Both the position numbers and the translations under genes were made by a program. Shown here piece by piece: positions 32,111-46,070 of a DNA stretch of 64,000 bases (positions are counted from its first letter, which is position 1; every line of letters starts with the position of its first letter). Location of the stretch: positions 32,663,686 through 32,727,685 of the forward strand of contig OY987226.1 of NCBI GenBank assembly GCA_963920705.1. Direction: 5' to 3'. The stretch is from Odiellus spinosus (taxonomy: Eukaryota > Arthropoda > Arachnida > Opiliones > Phalangiidae). The notes under the pieces were generated by a model. That model was given only the letters and a program-made list of their open reading frames with translations, was not told where the DNA came from and ran no database searches.

Positions 32111-32487
32111 TTTCATTTCACACGTGCACACCGGCGAACAATACACCATTTAGCCATTACTTGGGGCGCTATAGCGGCATAGCGCGAACTTTCGCTTGGT
32201 GTAAATATCAGGGAAAAAACCTGCATGGGGTAATACGCTAGATACTACGCGCGCCTCACCGAGCGAACGCTTTTTTTCGCCACTAGTAAGCGTTTCGAGC
32301 GCGGGTAAAGTGGTGTATTCAAATCGCGGCCTAATTCAGCCACCGCAGCTCCCATTCTGATTTGGCGAGGATTAAGAACTAAACTAAAGATCGGAATTTG
32401 AAATAAATAATCCCCAAATACGTGGGTAATCGGTTATTTATGTCCGAAAAGGTATGCTCCCATTCTTAACAAGGCTATCATTTATTC

Positions 32488-32488
<1 letters not shown>

Positions 32489-32529
<41 letters not shown>
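32489..32529 (+). repeat. A41 homopolymer
   Basis: Preceded by ATTCC, as is the tract at 20930. Confidence 0.8.
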
Positions 32530-32531
<2 letters not shown>

Positions 32532-32779
32532 ATTCATATTTGAACTAATCCGTAGGTAAGGGACCTAGATTAGGAGTAATGAGAATTGGAAGATATATTA
32601 TTGCGAGAAATGGGAATTGGAAGATTTTTGGGCAAATTGGGACCAAACAAAACGAATACATCTGCCGTTGCTTAATCATCGATTACGGATGGCAATTAAT
32701 TTATTACAAATGCTGATCAATAGAAATTTGGTAAAAAATACAAAAACAGCCTTAATATACTTGGTTATTTCCTTTTTAG

Positions 32780-33056
32780 GGAACTACGATTGTACGAAGG
32801 ATCAACTGGATATATCGACGAACAAAAGGAATCTGCCTTTCGATTAAAAAACCCATTCATTGCGGACGACCAATTATTTACCGCCTACGTAGTGGGTGAT
32901 CTCTCCGTTCCCTTTCGACTCTACGGCTACGGATTGTTAGCGGCAATCGCCGTCAAATTTATCGAAGCAACCTTGGCAATTTACAACATCGCAAAACAGA
33001 AACGAAAACACAAAAAATGTCCGCTTTCATCCGATGTGAGAATGATAAAAGAGTGA
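32780..33056 (+). CDS. IR gene 2, last exon: M4
   Basis: Acceptor CCTTTTTAG; the exon begins by completing TGG, then ELRLYEGSTGYIDEQKESAF, a loop DDQLFTAYVVGDLS, M4 (VPFRLYGYGLLAAIAVKFIE) and a basic tail rich in K. Better than 50% identical to the gene 1 last exon and fully open, with a tail slightly longer than in gene 1. Confidence 0.75.
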
Positions 33057-33408
33057 TTTTTTGACCTCGAATTTGCAGCTCTATCCAAGCTAATCGTCCT
33101 TTGTTTCTAATTATTCAAGGTTATAAGTGTTTGTTAAAAATTTAAACTGATATATGAGCAACATAACCACATTGAAGAATTTACAATCCACTACTAAATA
33201 TTTCTAATACATATGAAAAAATGTGCCAATGAAAACTGCGTAAGTGCAAAATTCCACAAATGGGACACTGAGCTAAAGCAAATGCGCTTAGGGGAACTGC
33301 GCAATTGAAACCTTACCTGGCAAATATCATTGTGACTAAAAGGATATAGGCATAGCGTCATCCTCGTATTATTATTTTTGTCTGAGCGTTTTCGTGTACA
33401 TTACCTTG

Positions 33409-33414
33409 AATAAA
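33409..33414 (+). promoter_or_regulatory. Possible polyadenylation signal of IR gene 2
   Basis: AATAAA about 350 bases after the gene 2 stop and before the satellite array. It is the nearest canonical signal I saw; use is inferred. Confidence 0.3.
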
Positions 33415-33589
33415 AGCGCGATGTATTATTGACCAGCTATGAGCTTCCATTTCTTAAACAAACCCAAAATTTCAGCTTCTTCCCCTATAAATAAACTCCT
33501 ACTTGATTTTATCCCAAACCAAATTTTTTTGTGGGAAATTTTTTCCTTTGCTATCCCACGATTCGGGGGGAGCTTTGCAATAAATGGTA

Positions 33590-36175
33590 CCGAACCCCTG
33601 TGAAATAATACACCCCCCGTAAAATTAAACACCCCCTGTAAAGGGGTACCCCTTAAAAAAATACATCCCATGTAAAATAATACACCCCCTGTAAAAAAAT
33701 AATATATTATTTTCGATTTTTTTTTTTACAAGGAGTACCACTTGTAAAAAATACACCCCCTGTAAAATAATACACCCGCTGTAAAATAATACACCCGCTG
33801 TAAAATAATACACCCGCTGTAAAATAATACACCCGCTGTAAAATAATAATATTTTATTTTCGATTTTTTTAAAAACACCCCTTGTAAAATAATACACCCC
33901 CTGTAAAGGGGTACCCCTTGTAAAAAATACATCCCCTGTAAAATAATACAGCCCCTGGAAAATAGTAATATTTTATTTTCGATTTTTTTACAAGGGATAC
34001 CCCTTGTAAAAAAAATACACCCCCTGTAAAATAATACACCCGCTGTAAAGGGGTACCCCTTGTAAAAAAAATACAACCCCTGTAAAATAATACACCCCCT
34101 GAAAAGGGGTACCCCTTGTAAAAAATACACCCCCTGTAAAATAATACAGCCTCTGGAAAATAGTAATATTTTATTTACGATTTTTTTACAAGGGGTACCC
34201 CCTGTAAAATAATACACCCGCTGTAAAGGGGTACCCCTTGTAAAAAATACACCCCTTGTAAAATAATACACCCCCTGTAAAATAATACACCCCCTGTAAA
34301 ATAGTAATATTTTATTTTCGATTTTTTTACAAGGGGTACCCCTTGTAAAAAAAATACACCCCCTGTAAAATAATACACCCGCTGTAAAGGGGTACCCCTT
34401 GTAAAAAAATACAACCCCTGTAAAATAATACACCCGCTGTAAAGGGGTACCCCTTGTTAAAAATACACCCCCTGTAAAATAATACACCCCCTGGAAAATA
34501 GTAATATTTTATTTTCGATTTTTTTTACAAGGGGTACCCCCTGAAAAATAATACACCCCCTGTAAAAAAATAATATTTCATTTTCAATTTTTTTTCAAGG
34601 GGGGGTACCCCTTGTAAAAAAATACACCCCCTGTAAAATAGTAATAATTTATTTTCGATTTTTTTACAAGGGGTACCCCTTGTAAAAAAATACACCCCCT
34701 GGAAAATAGTAATATTGATTTTTTTACAAGGGGTACCCCTTGTAAAAAAATACATCCCCTGTAAAATAATACACCCCCTGTAAAAAAATAATATTTCATT
34801 TTCGATTTTTTTTTTCAAGGGGGGTACCCCTTGTAAAAAAATACACCCCCTGTAAAATAGTAATATTTTATTTTCGATTTTTTTACAAGGGGTACCCCTT
34901 GTAAAAAAATACACCCCCTGGAAAATAGTAATATTTCATTTTCGATTTTTTTACAAGGGGTACCCCTTGTAAAAAAATACATCCCCTGTAAAATAATACA
35001 CCCCCTGTAAAAAAATAATATTTCATTTTCGATTTTTTTAAGAGGGGGTACCCCTTGTAAAAAAATACACTCCCTGTAAAATTAAACACCCCCTGTAAAG
35101 GGGCACCCCTTAAAAAAATACATCCCATGTAAAATAATACACCCCCTGTAAAAAAATAATATTTCATTTTCGATTTTTTTACAAGGGTTACCCCTTGTAA
35201 AAAAATACACCCCCTGGAAAATAGTAATATTTTATTTTCGATTTTTTTTTACAAGGGGTACCACTTGTAAAAAAATACACCCCCTGTAAAATAATACACC
35301 CGCTGTAAAATAATAATATTTTATTTTCGATTTTTTTAAGAGGGGTACCCCTTGTAAAAAATACACCCCCTGTAAAATAATACACCCGCTGTAAAGGGGT
35401 ACCCCTTGTAAAAAATACACCCCCTGTAAAATAATACACCCCCTGGAAAATAGTAATATTTTATTTTCGATTTTTTTTACAAGGGGTACCCCTTGTAAAA
35501 AAATACACCCCCTGTAAAATAATTCACCCGCTGTAAAGGGGTACCCCTTGTAAAAAATACACCCCCTGTAATATAATACACCCCCTGGAAAATAGTAATA
35601 TTTTATTTTCGATAAAGGAGTACCCCTTGTAAAAAGATCATAAAAAAGAACTGAATTTTTTACAAGGGGTACCCCTTTTAAAAAAATGAAAAAAAAAAAA
35701 AAGAAAAAATTTTTTACAAGGGATACCCCTTGCAAAAAAAATCATAAAAAAAGATCTGAATTTTTTACAAGGGGTACCCCTTGTAAAACAAATAAAAAAA
35801 CTGAATTTTTTTACAAGGGGTACCCCTTGTAAAAAAAATCATAAAAAAATCAATTTTTTACAAGGGGTAAGCCTTTTAAATTTTTGATTATTTATTTTAC
35901 AGGGGGTGTATTATTTTTTTTACAAGGGGTACCCCTTTTAAAATTTTTGATTATTTATTTTACAGGGGTGTATAATTGTATTTACAAGGGGTACCCCCTG
36001 TAAAAAAAATCATAAAAAAGAACTGAATTTTAAAAAAATCTGAATTTTTTTTACAAGGGGTAACCCTCGTAAAAAAATCATAAAAAAGAACTGAATTTTT
36101 TACAAGGGGTACCCCTTGCAATATTTTTGATTGTTTATTTTACAGGGGGTGTATTTTTTTTTTTTTTTTTTTGTA
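33590..36175. repeat. Satellite block A: palindromic module and short units
   Basis: Alternation of ACAAGGGGTACCCCTTGT (perfect palindrome, flanked by T and A runs), AATACACCCCCTGTAAAATA units of about 20-30 bp and ATAGTAATATTTTATTTTCG spacers. The palindrome recurs at roughly 80-150 bp. Long minus-strand frames (up to 253 codons at 33726-34487) arise because the units have few stops; they encode only repeats such as VLFYRGCIFLQG, so no gene is called. Confidence 0.85.
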
Positions 36176-36199
36176 AAATTTTGGATTATTTTTTTTTAT

Positions 36200-37160
36200 T
36201 TGTAATCAATTAAATAATATCAAATACACCCCCTTGTAAAATAAATAATATCAAATACACCCCCTGTAAAATAAATAATATCAAATACACCACCTGAAAA
36301 ATAAATAATATCAAATACACCCCCTGTAAAATAAATAATATCAAATACACCCCCTGTAAAATAAATAATATCAAATAACCCCTGTATAATAAATAATATC
36401 AAATACACACCCTGTAAAATAAATAATATCAAATACACAACATCTAAAATAAATAATATCAAATACACCCCCTGTAAAATAAATAATATCAAATTTTAGA
36501 CAAGGGGTAACGCTTGAAAAAAAATATTACACCCCCTGTAAAATAAATAATATCAAATACATCCCCTGTAAAATAAATAATATCAAATTTTTTACAAGGG
36601 GTACTCCTTGTAAAAAAAAATATTACAATCCCTGTAAAATAAATAATATCAAATACACCCCCTGTAAAATAAATAATATCAAATACACCCCCTGTAAAAT
36701 AAATAATATCAAATACACCCCCAGTAAAATAAATAATATCAAATACACAACATCTAAAATAAATAATATCAAATTTTTTACAAGGGGTACTCCTTGTAAA
36801 AAAAATATTACAATCCCTGTAAAATAAATTATATCAAATACACCCCCTGTAAAATAAATAATATCTAATACACCCCCTGTAAAATAAATAATATCAAATA
36901 CACCCCCTGTAAAATAAATAATATCAAATACACCCCCTGTAAAATAAATAATATCAAATACAACCCCTGTAAAATAAATAATATCAAATACACCCCCTGT
37001 AAAATAAATAATATCAAATACACAACATCTAAAATAAATAATATCAAATTTTTGACAAGGGATACCCCTTGTAAAAAAATATTGCACCCCTGTAAAATAA
37101 ATAAGATCAAATACACCCCCTATAAAATAAATAATATCAAATTTTCTACAAGGGGAACCC

Positions 37161-37199
<39 letters not shown>

Positions 37200-40100
37200 A
37201 CACCCTCTGTAAAATAGATAATATCAAATACATCCCCTGTAAAATAAATAATATCAAATTTTTGACAAGGGGTACCCCTGGTAAAAAAAATATTACATCC
37301 CCTGTAAAATAAATAATATATAATACACACCCTGTAAAATAAATAATATCAAATACACCCCCTGTAAAATAAATAATATCAAATACACCCCCTGTAAAAT
37401 AAATAATATCAAAAACACCCCCTGTAAAATAAATAATATCAAATACACCCCCTGTAAAATAAATAATATCAAATACACCCCCTGTAAAATAAATAATATC
37501 AAATACACCCCCTGTAAAATAAATAATATCAAATACACCCCCTGTAAAATAAATAATATCAAATTTTGGACAAGAGGTACCCCTTGAAAAAAAAAAAAAA
37601 AATTACACCCCCTGTAAAATAAATAATATCAAATACACCCCCTGTAAAATAAATAATATCAAATACACCCCCTGTTAAATAAATAATATCAAATACACCC
37701 ACTGTAAAATAAATAATATCAAATACACCCCCTGTAAAATAAATAATATCAAATAACCCCTGTAAAATAAATAATATCAATTACACCCCCTGTAAAATAA
37801 ATAATATCAAATACACCCCCTGTAAAATAAATAATATCAAATACACCCCCTGTAAAATAAATAATATCAAATACACCCCCTGTAAAAAAAATAATATCAA
37901 ATTTTAGACAAGGGGTAACACTTGAAAAAAATATTACACCCCCTGTAAAATAAATAATATCAAATACACCCCTTGTAAAATAAATAATATCAAATTTTTT
38001 ACAAGGGGTACTCCTTTTAAAAAAAAATATTACAATCCCTGTAAAATAAATAATATCAAATACCTCCCCTGTAAAATAAATAATATCAAACACACCCCCT
38101 GTAAAATAAATAATATCAAATACACCCCCTGTAAAATAAATAATATCAAATACACCCCTGTAAAATCAATAATATCAAATACACCCCCTGTAAAATCAAT
38201 AATATCAAATACACCCCCTGTAAAATAAATAATATCAAATACACCCCCTGTAAAATAAATAATATCAAATACACCCCCTGTAAAATAAATAAGATCAAAT
38301 ACACCCCCTGTAAAATAAATAATATCAAATACACCCCTGTTAAATAAATAATATCAAATTTTCTACAAGTGATACCCCTTGTAAAAAAAAAAAAAAAAAA
38401 AAAAAATTATACCCCCTGTAAAATAAATAATATCAAATTTTTGACAAGGGGTACCTCTTGTAAAAAAAATATTACACCCCCTGTAAAATAAATTATATAA
38501 AATACACACCCTGTAAAATAAATAATATCAAATACACCCCGTGTAAAATAAATAATATCAAATACACCCCCTGTAAAATAAATAATATCAAATACACCCC
38601 CTGTAAAATAAATAATATCAAATACACCCCCTGTAAAATAAATAATATCAAATACACCCCCCTGTAAAATAAATAATATCAAATAAACTCCCTGTAAAAT
38701 AAATAATATCAAATACACCCCCTGTAAAATAAATAATATCAAATACACCCCCTGTAAAATAAATAATATCAAATACACCCCCTGTAAAATAAATAATATC
38801 AAATTTTAGGCAAGGGGTACCACTTGAAAAAAAATATTACACCCCCTGTAAAATAAATAATATCAAATACACCCCGTGTAAAATAAATAATATCAAATAC
38901 ACCCCCTGTAAAATAAATAATATCAAATACACCCCCTGTAAAATAAATAATATCAAATACACCCCCAGTAAAATAAATAATATCAAATTTTAGGCAAGGG
39001 GTAACACTTGAAAAAAAATATTACACCCCCTGTAAAATAAATAATATCAAATACACCCCCTGTAAAATAAATAATATCAAATTTTTTACAAGGGGTACTC
39101 CTTGTAAAAAAAATATTACAATCCCTGTAAAATAAATTATATCAAATACACCCCCTGTAAAATAAATAATATCAAATACACCCCCTGTAAAATAAATAAT
39201 ATCAAATACACCCCCCCTGTAAAATAAATAATATCAAATACACCCCCTGTAAAATAAATAATATCAAATACACCCCCTGTAAAATAAATAATATCAAAAA
39301 CACCCCCTGTAAAATAAATAATATCAAATACACCCCCTGTAAAATAAATAATATCAAATACACCCCCTGTAAAATAAATAATATCAAATACACCCCTGTA
39401 AAATAAATAATATCAAATACACCCCCTGTAAAATAAATAATATCAAATTTTGGACAAGAGGTACCCCTTGAAAAAAAAAAAAAAAATATTACACCCCCTG
39501 TAAAATAAATAATATCAAATACACCCCCTGTAAAATAAATAATATCAAATACACCCCCTGTAAAATAAATAATATCAAATACACCCCCTGTAAAATAAAT
39601 AATATCAAATACACCCCCTGTAAAATAAATAATATCAAATACACCCCCTGTAAAATAAATAATATCAAATACACCCCCTGTAAAATAAATAATATCAAAT
39701 ACACCCCCTGTAAAAAAAATAATATCAAATTTTAGACAAGGGGTAACACTTGAAAAAAAATATTACACCCCCTGTAAAATAAATAATATCAAATACACCC
39801 CCTGTAAAATAAATAATATCAAATTTTTTACAAGGGGTACTCCTTTTAAAAAAAAATATTACAATCCCTGTAAAATAAATAATATCAAATACCTCCCCTG
39901 TAAAATAAATAATATCAAACACACCCCCTGTAAAAAATAATATCAAATACACCCCCTGTAAAATAAATAATATCAAATACACCCCCTGTAAAATCAATAA
40001 TATCAAATACACCCCCTGTAAAATCAATAATATCAAATACACCCCCTGTAAAATAAATAATATCAAATACACCCCCTGTAAAATAAATAATATCAAATAC

Positions 40101-43100
40101 ACCCCCTGTAAAATAAATAATATCAAATACAACCCCTGTAAAATAAATAATATCAAATACACCCCCTGTAAAATAAATAATATCAAATAAACCCGCTGTA
40201 AAATAAATAATATCAAATACACCCCCTGTAAAATAAATAATATCAAAATTTTGACAAGGGGTACCCCTTGTAAAAAAATATTGCACCCCTGTAAAATAAA
40301 TAAGATCAAATACACCCCCTGTAAAATAAATAATATCAAATACACCCCTGTTAAATAAATAATATCAAATTTTCTACATGTGATACCCCTTGTAAAAAAA
40401 AAAAAAAAATTATACCCCCTGTAAAATAAATAATATCAAATTTTTGACAAGGGGTACCCCTTGTAAAAAAAATATTACACCCCCTGTAAAATAAATTATA
40501 TATAATACACACCCTGTAAAATAAATAATATCAAATACACCCCGTGTAAAATAAATAATATCAAATTTTTGACAAGGGGTACCCCTTGTAAAAAAAATGT
40601 TACACCCCCTGTAAAATAAATACTATCAAATGGGCCCTGTAAAAAAAATAATATCAAATAGACCCCTGTAAAATAAATAATATCAAATAGACCCCTGTAA
40701 AATAAATAATATCAAATAGACCCCTGTAAAATAAATAATATCAAATTTTTTACAAGGGGTACCCCTTTTAAAAAAATTACACCCCTGTAAAATAAATAAT
40801 ATCAAATACACCAGCTGTAAAATAAATAATATCAAAAACACCCCCTGTAAAATAAATAATATCAAATACAGCCCCTGTAAAATAAATAATATCAAATACA
40901 CCCCCTGTAAAATAAATAATATCAAAAACACCCCCTGTAAAATAAATAATATCAAATACACCCCCTGTAAAATAAATAATATCAAATACACCCCCTGTTA
41001 AATAAACAATATCAAATTTTTGACAAGGGCTACCCCTTGTAAAAAAAATATATTACACCCCCTGTAAAATAAATAATATCAAATAAACCCCCTGTAAAAT
41101 AAATAATATCAAATACACCACCTGTAAAATAAATAATATCAAATACACCCCCTGAAAAATAAATAATATCAAATACACCCCTTGTAAAATAAATAATATC
41201 AAATTTTTGACATTGTAAAAAAAATATTACACCCCCTGTAAAATAAATAATATCAAATACACACCCTGTAAAATAAATAATATCAAATACACACCCTGTA
41301 AAATAAATAATATCAAATACACACCCTGTAAAATAAATAATATCAAATACACACCCTGTAAAATAAATAATATAAAATACACACCCTGTAAAATAAATAA
41401 TATCAAATACACGCCCTGTAAAATAAATAATATCAAATACATACCCTGTAAAATAAATAATATCAAATACACACCCTGTAAAATAAATAATATCAAATTT
41501 TTGACAAGGGGTACCCCTTGTAAAAAAAAATATTACCCCCCTGTAAAATAAATAATATGAAATACACAACCTGTAAAATAAATAATATCAAATACACACC
41601 CTGTTAAATAAATAATATCAAATTTTTGACAAGGGGTACCCCTTGTAAAAAAAAATATTACACCCCTGTAAAATAAATAATATTAAATACACCCCCTGTA
41701 AAATAAATAATATCAAATATACCCCCTGTAAAATCAATAATATCAAATACACCCCCTGTAAAATAAATAATATCAAATACAACACCTGTAAAATAAATAA
41801 TATCAAATACACCACCTGTAAAATAAATAATATCAAATACACCCCCTGTAAAATAAATATTATCAAATTTTTGACAAGGGTTACCCCTTGTAAAAAAAAT
41901 TACACCCCCTGTAAAATAAATAATATCAAATACACCCCTGTAAAATAAATAACATCAAATACCCCCCTGTAAAATAAATAATATCAAATTTTTGACAAGA
42001 GGTACCCCTTGTAAAAAAATGTATTACACCCCTGTAAAATAAATAATATCAAATACACCCCCTGTAAAATAAATAATATCAAATACACTCCCTGTAAAAT
42101 AAATAATATCAAATACACCACCTGTAAAATAAATAATATCAAATACACCCCCTGTAAAATAAATAATATCAAATTTTTGAGAAGGGGTACCCCTTATAAA
42201 AAAAATATTACACCCCCTGTAAAATAAATAATATCAAATACACCCCCTGTAAAATAAATAATATCAAATACACCCCCTGTAAAATAAATAATATCAAATA
42301 CACCCCCTGTAAAATAAATAATATCAAATACACCCCCTGTAAAATAAATAATATCAAATACACCCCCTGTAAAATAAATAATATCAAATACACACCCTGT
42401 AAAATAAATAATATCAAATACACACCCTGTAAAATAAATAATATCAAATACACACCCTGTAAAATAAATAATATCAAATACACACCCTGTAAAATAAATA
42501 ATATCAAATTTTTGACAAGGGGTACCCCTTGTAAAAAAAATATTACCCCCCTGTAAAATAAATAATATAAAATACACCCCCTGTAAAATAAATAATATCA
42601 AATACACACCCTGTTAAATAAATAATAATATCAAATTTTTGACAAGGGGTACCCCTTGTAAAAAAAAATATTACACCCCCTGTAAAATAAATAATATTAA
42701 ATACACCCCCTGTGAAATAAATAATATCAAATACACCCCCTGTAAAATCAATAATATCAAATACACCCCCTGTAAAATAAATAATATCAAATACAACACC
42801 TGTAAAATAAATAATATCAAATACACCCCCTGTAAAATAAATAATATCAAATACACCCCTGTAAAATAAATAACATCAAATACCCCCCTGTAAAATAAAT
42901 AATATCAAATTTTTGACAAGAGGTACCCCTTGTAAAAAAATGTATTACACCCCTGTAAAATAAATAATATCAAATACAACCCCCTGTAAAATAAATAATA
43001 TCAAATACACTCCCTGTAAAATAAATAATATCAAATACACCACCTGTAAAATAAATAATATCAAAAACACCCCCTGTAAAATAAATAATATCAAATTTTT

Positions 43101-46070
43101 GAGAAGGGGTACCCCTTATAAAAAAAATATTACACCCCCTGTAAAATAAATAATATCAAATACACCCCCTGTAAAATAAATAATATGAAATACACCCACG
43201 TAAAAAAAATAATATCAAATACACCCCTGTAAAATAAGTAATATCAAATTTTTGATAAGGGGTACCCCTTGTAAAAAAAATATTACAATCCCTGTAAAAT
43301 AAATAATATCAAATACACCCCCTGTAAAATAAATAATATCAAATACACCCCCTGTAAAATAAATAATATCAAATACACCCCCTGTAAAATAAATTATATC
43401 AAATACACCACCTGTAAAATAAATAATATCAAATACACCCCTGTAAAATAAATAATATCAAATACACCCCCTGTAAAATAAATAATATCAAATACACCCA
43501 CGTAAAAAAAAATAATATCAAATACACCCCCTGTAAAATAAATAATATCAAATTTTTGAGAAGGGGTACCCCTTATAAAAAAAAATATTACACCCCCTGT
43601 TAAATAAATAATATCAAATACACCCCCTGTAAAATAAATAATATCAAATACACCCCCTGTAAAATAAATAATATCAAATACACCCCCTGTAAAATAAATA
43701 ATATCAAATACACCCCCTGTAAAATAAATAATATCAAATACACCCACGTAAAAAAAATAATATCAAATACACCCCCTGTAAAATAAATAATATCAAATTT
43801 TTGAGAAGGGGTACCCCTTATAAAAAAAATATTACACCCCCTGTAAAATAAATAATATCAAATACACCCCCTGTAAAATAAATAATATCAAATACACCCC
43901 CTGTAAAATAAATAATATCAAATACACCCCCTGTAAAATAAATAATATCAAATACACCCCCTGTAAAATAAATAATATCAAATACACACCCTGTAAAATA
44001 AATAATATCAAATACACACCCTGTAAAATAAATAATATCAAATACACACCCTGTAAAATAAATAATATCAAATACACACCCTGTAAAATAAATAATATCA
44101 AATTTTTGACAAGGGGTACCCCTTGTAAAAAAAATATTACCCCCCTGTAAAATAAATAATATCAAACACACACCCTGTAAAATAAATAATATCAAATTTT
44201 TGACAAGGGGTACCCCTTGTAAAAAAAATATTACCCCCCTGTAAAATAAATAATATAAAATACACCCCCTGTAAAATAAATAATATCAAATACACACCCT
44301 GTTAAATAAATAATAATATCAAATTTTGACAAGGGGTACCCCTTGTAAAAAAAAATATTACACCCCCTGTAAAATAAATAATATTAAATACACCCCCTGT
44401 AAAATAAATAATATCAAATACACCCCCTGTAAAATCAATAATATCAAATACACCCCCTGTAAAATCAATAATATCAAATACAACACCTGTAAAATAAATA
44501 ATATCAAATACACCACCTGTAAAATAAATAATATCAAATACACCCCCTGTAAAATAAATATTATCAAATTTTTGACAAGGGTTACCCCTTGTAAAAAAAA
44601 TTACACCCCTGTAAAATAAATAATATCAAATACACCCCTGTAAAATAAATAACATCAAATACCCCCCTGTAAAATAAATAATATCAAATTTTTGACAAGA
44701 GGTACCCCTTGTAAAAAAATGTATTACACCCCTGTAAAATAAATAATATCAAATACAAACCCTGTAAAATAAATAATATCAAATACACTCCCTGTAAAAT
44801 AAATAATATCAAATACACCACCTGTAAAATAAATAATATCAAAAACACCCCCTGTAAAATAAATAATATCAAATTTTTGAGAAGGGGTACCCCTTATAAA
44901 AAAAATATTACACCCCCTGTAAAATAAATAATATCAAATACACCCCCTGTAAAATAAATAATATCAAATACACCCCCTGTAAAATAAATAATATCAAATA
45001 CACCCACGTAAAAAAAATAATATCAAATACACCCCACTGTAAAATAAATAATATCAAATTTTTGAGAAGGGGTACCCCTTATAAAAAAAATATTACACCC
45101 CCTGTAAAATAAATAATATCAAATACACCCCCTGTAAAATAAATAATATCAAATTTTTGATAAGGGGTACCCCTTGTAAAAAAAATATTACAATCCCTGT
45201 AAAATAAATAATATCAAATACACCCCCTGTAAAATAAATAATATCAAATACACCCCCTGTAAAATAAATAATATCAAATACACCCCCTGTAAAATAAATT
45301 ATATCAAATACACCCCCTGTAAAATAAATAATATCAAATACATCCCCTGTAAAATAAATAATATCAAATACACCACCTGTAAAATAAATAATATCAAATA
45401 CACCCCTGTAAAATAAATAATATCAAATACACCCCCTGTAAAATAAATAATATCAAATACACCCACGTAAAAAAAAAATAATATCAAATACACCCCCTGT
45501 AAAAGAAATAATATCAAATACACCCCCTGTAAAATAAATAATATCAAATACACCCCCTGTAAAATAAATAATATCAAATACACCCCCTGTAAAATAAATA
45601 ATATCAAATACACCCCCTGTAAAATAAATAATATCAAATACATCCCCTGTAAAATAAATAATATCAAATACACCACCTGTAAAATAAATAATATCAAATA
45701 CATCCCTGTAAAATAAATAATATCAAATTTTTGATAAGGGGTACCCCTTGTAAAAAAATATTACAATCCCTGTAAAATAAATAATATCAAATACACCCCC
45801 TGTAAAATAAATAATAACAAATACACCCCCTGTAAAATCAAAAATATCAAATACACCCCCTGTAAAATAAATAATATCAAATACACCACCTGTAAATTAA
45901 AAAATATCAATTACACCACCTGTAAAATAAATAATATCAAATACACCACCTGTAAAATAAATAATATCAAATTTTTGACAAGGGGTACCACTTGTAATAA
46001 AAATATTACACCCCCTGTAAAATAAATAATATCAAATACACCCCCTGTAAAATAAATAATATCAAATTTT
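36200..46070. repeat. Satellite block B: 30-bp tandem repeat, higher-order structure
   Basis: Nearly 10 kb of a 30-bp unit (ACACCCCCTGTAAAA, then TAAATAATATCAAAT). Runs of 2-14 units are interrupted by a spacer of about 45-50 bp containing the GGGGTACCCC palindrome or variants (TTTTTGACAAGGGGTACCCC, TTGAGAAGGGGTACCCC). Groups repeat: the rare word TAAATAATAATATCAAATTT appears at about 42614 and 44300, about 1.7 kb apart, with matching neighbours. Because 30 is a multiple of 3, two minus-strand frames stay open over long stretches (FDIIYFTGGV, YLILFILQGV). Confidence 0.9.
37165..37197 (+). repeat. A33 homopolymer within the satellite
   Basis: Expansion of the A run that follows a GGGGAACCCC module. 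Confidence 0.7.

Larger units (their letters stand above)
24485..33056 (+). pseudogene. IR gene 2: decaying paralogue of IR gene 1
   Basis: Seen: the same exon order as gene 1, in opposite orientation: 24485-24523, 25731-25790, remnant about 26060-26176, 26392-26577, about 26848-27001, 27902-28083, 31063-31226, 32780-33056. M1, pore, M3 and M4 are all recognisable. Lesions: exon 3 is shortened and has frameshifts and stops; a TGA at 26845-26847 is in frame with the M1 exon and sits where gene 1 has ATC; at 31060-31063 the acceptor AG is one base out of phase. Introns have grown to 2.9 kb by insertions (for example 29297-29633). The last two exons still read open, so decay may be recent, or some lesions may be sequence errors. 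An AATAAA lies at 33409-33414. Call: probable pseudogene; a functional gene with revised splicing is possible. Confidence 0.65.

Noticed and set aside
33726..34487. 253-codon minus-strand open frame, and many similar frames to 50.5 kb
   Set aside because: They are translations of the satellite units. Several frames are open at once and no start, domain or splice signal is conserved.
36200..46070. CRISPR-like look: 30-bp repeats
   Set aside because: There are no unique spacers; the repeats are contiguous, and the context is eukaryotic.
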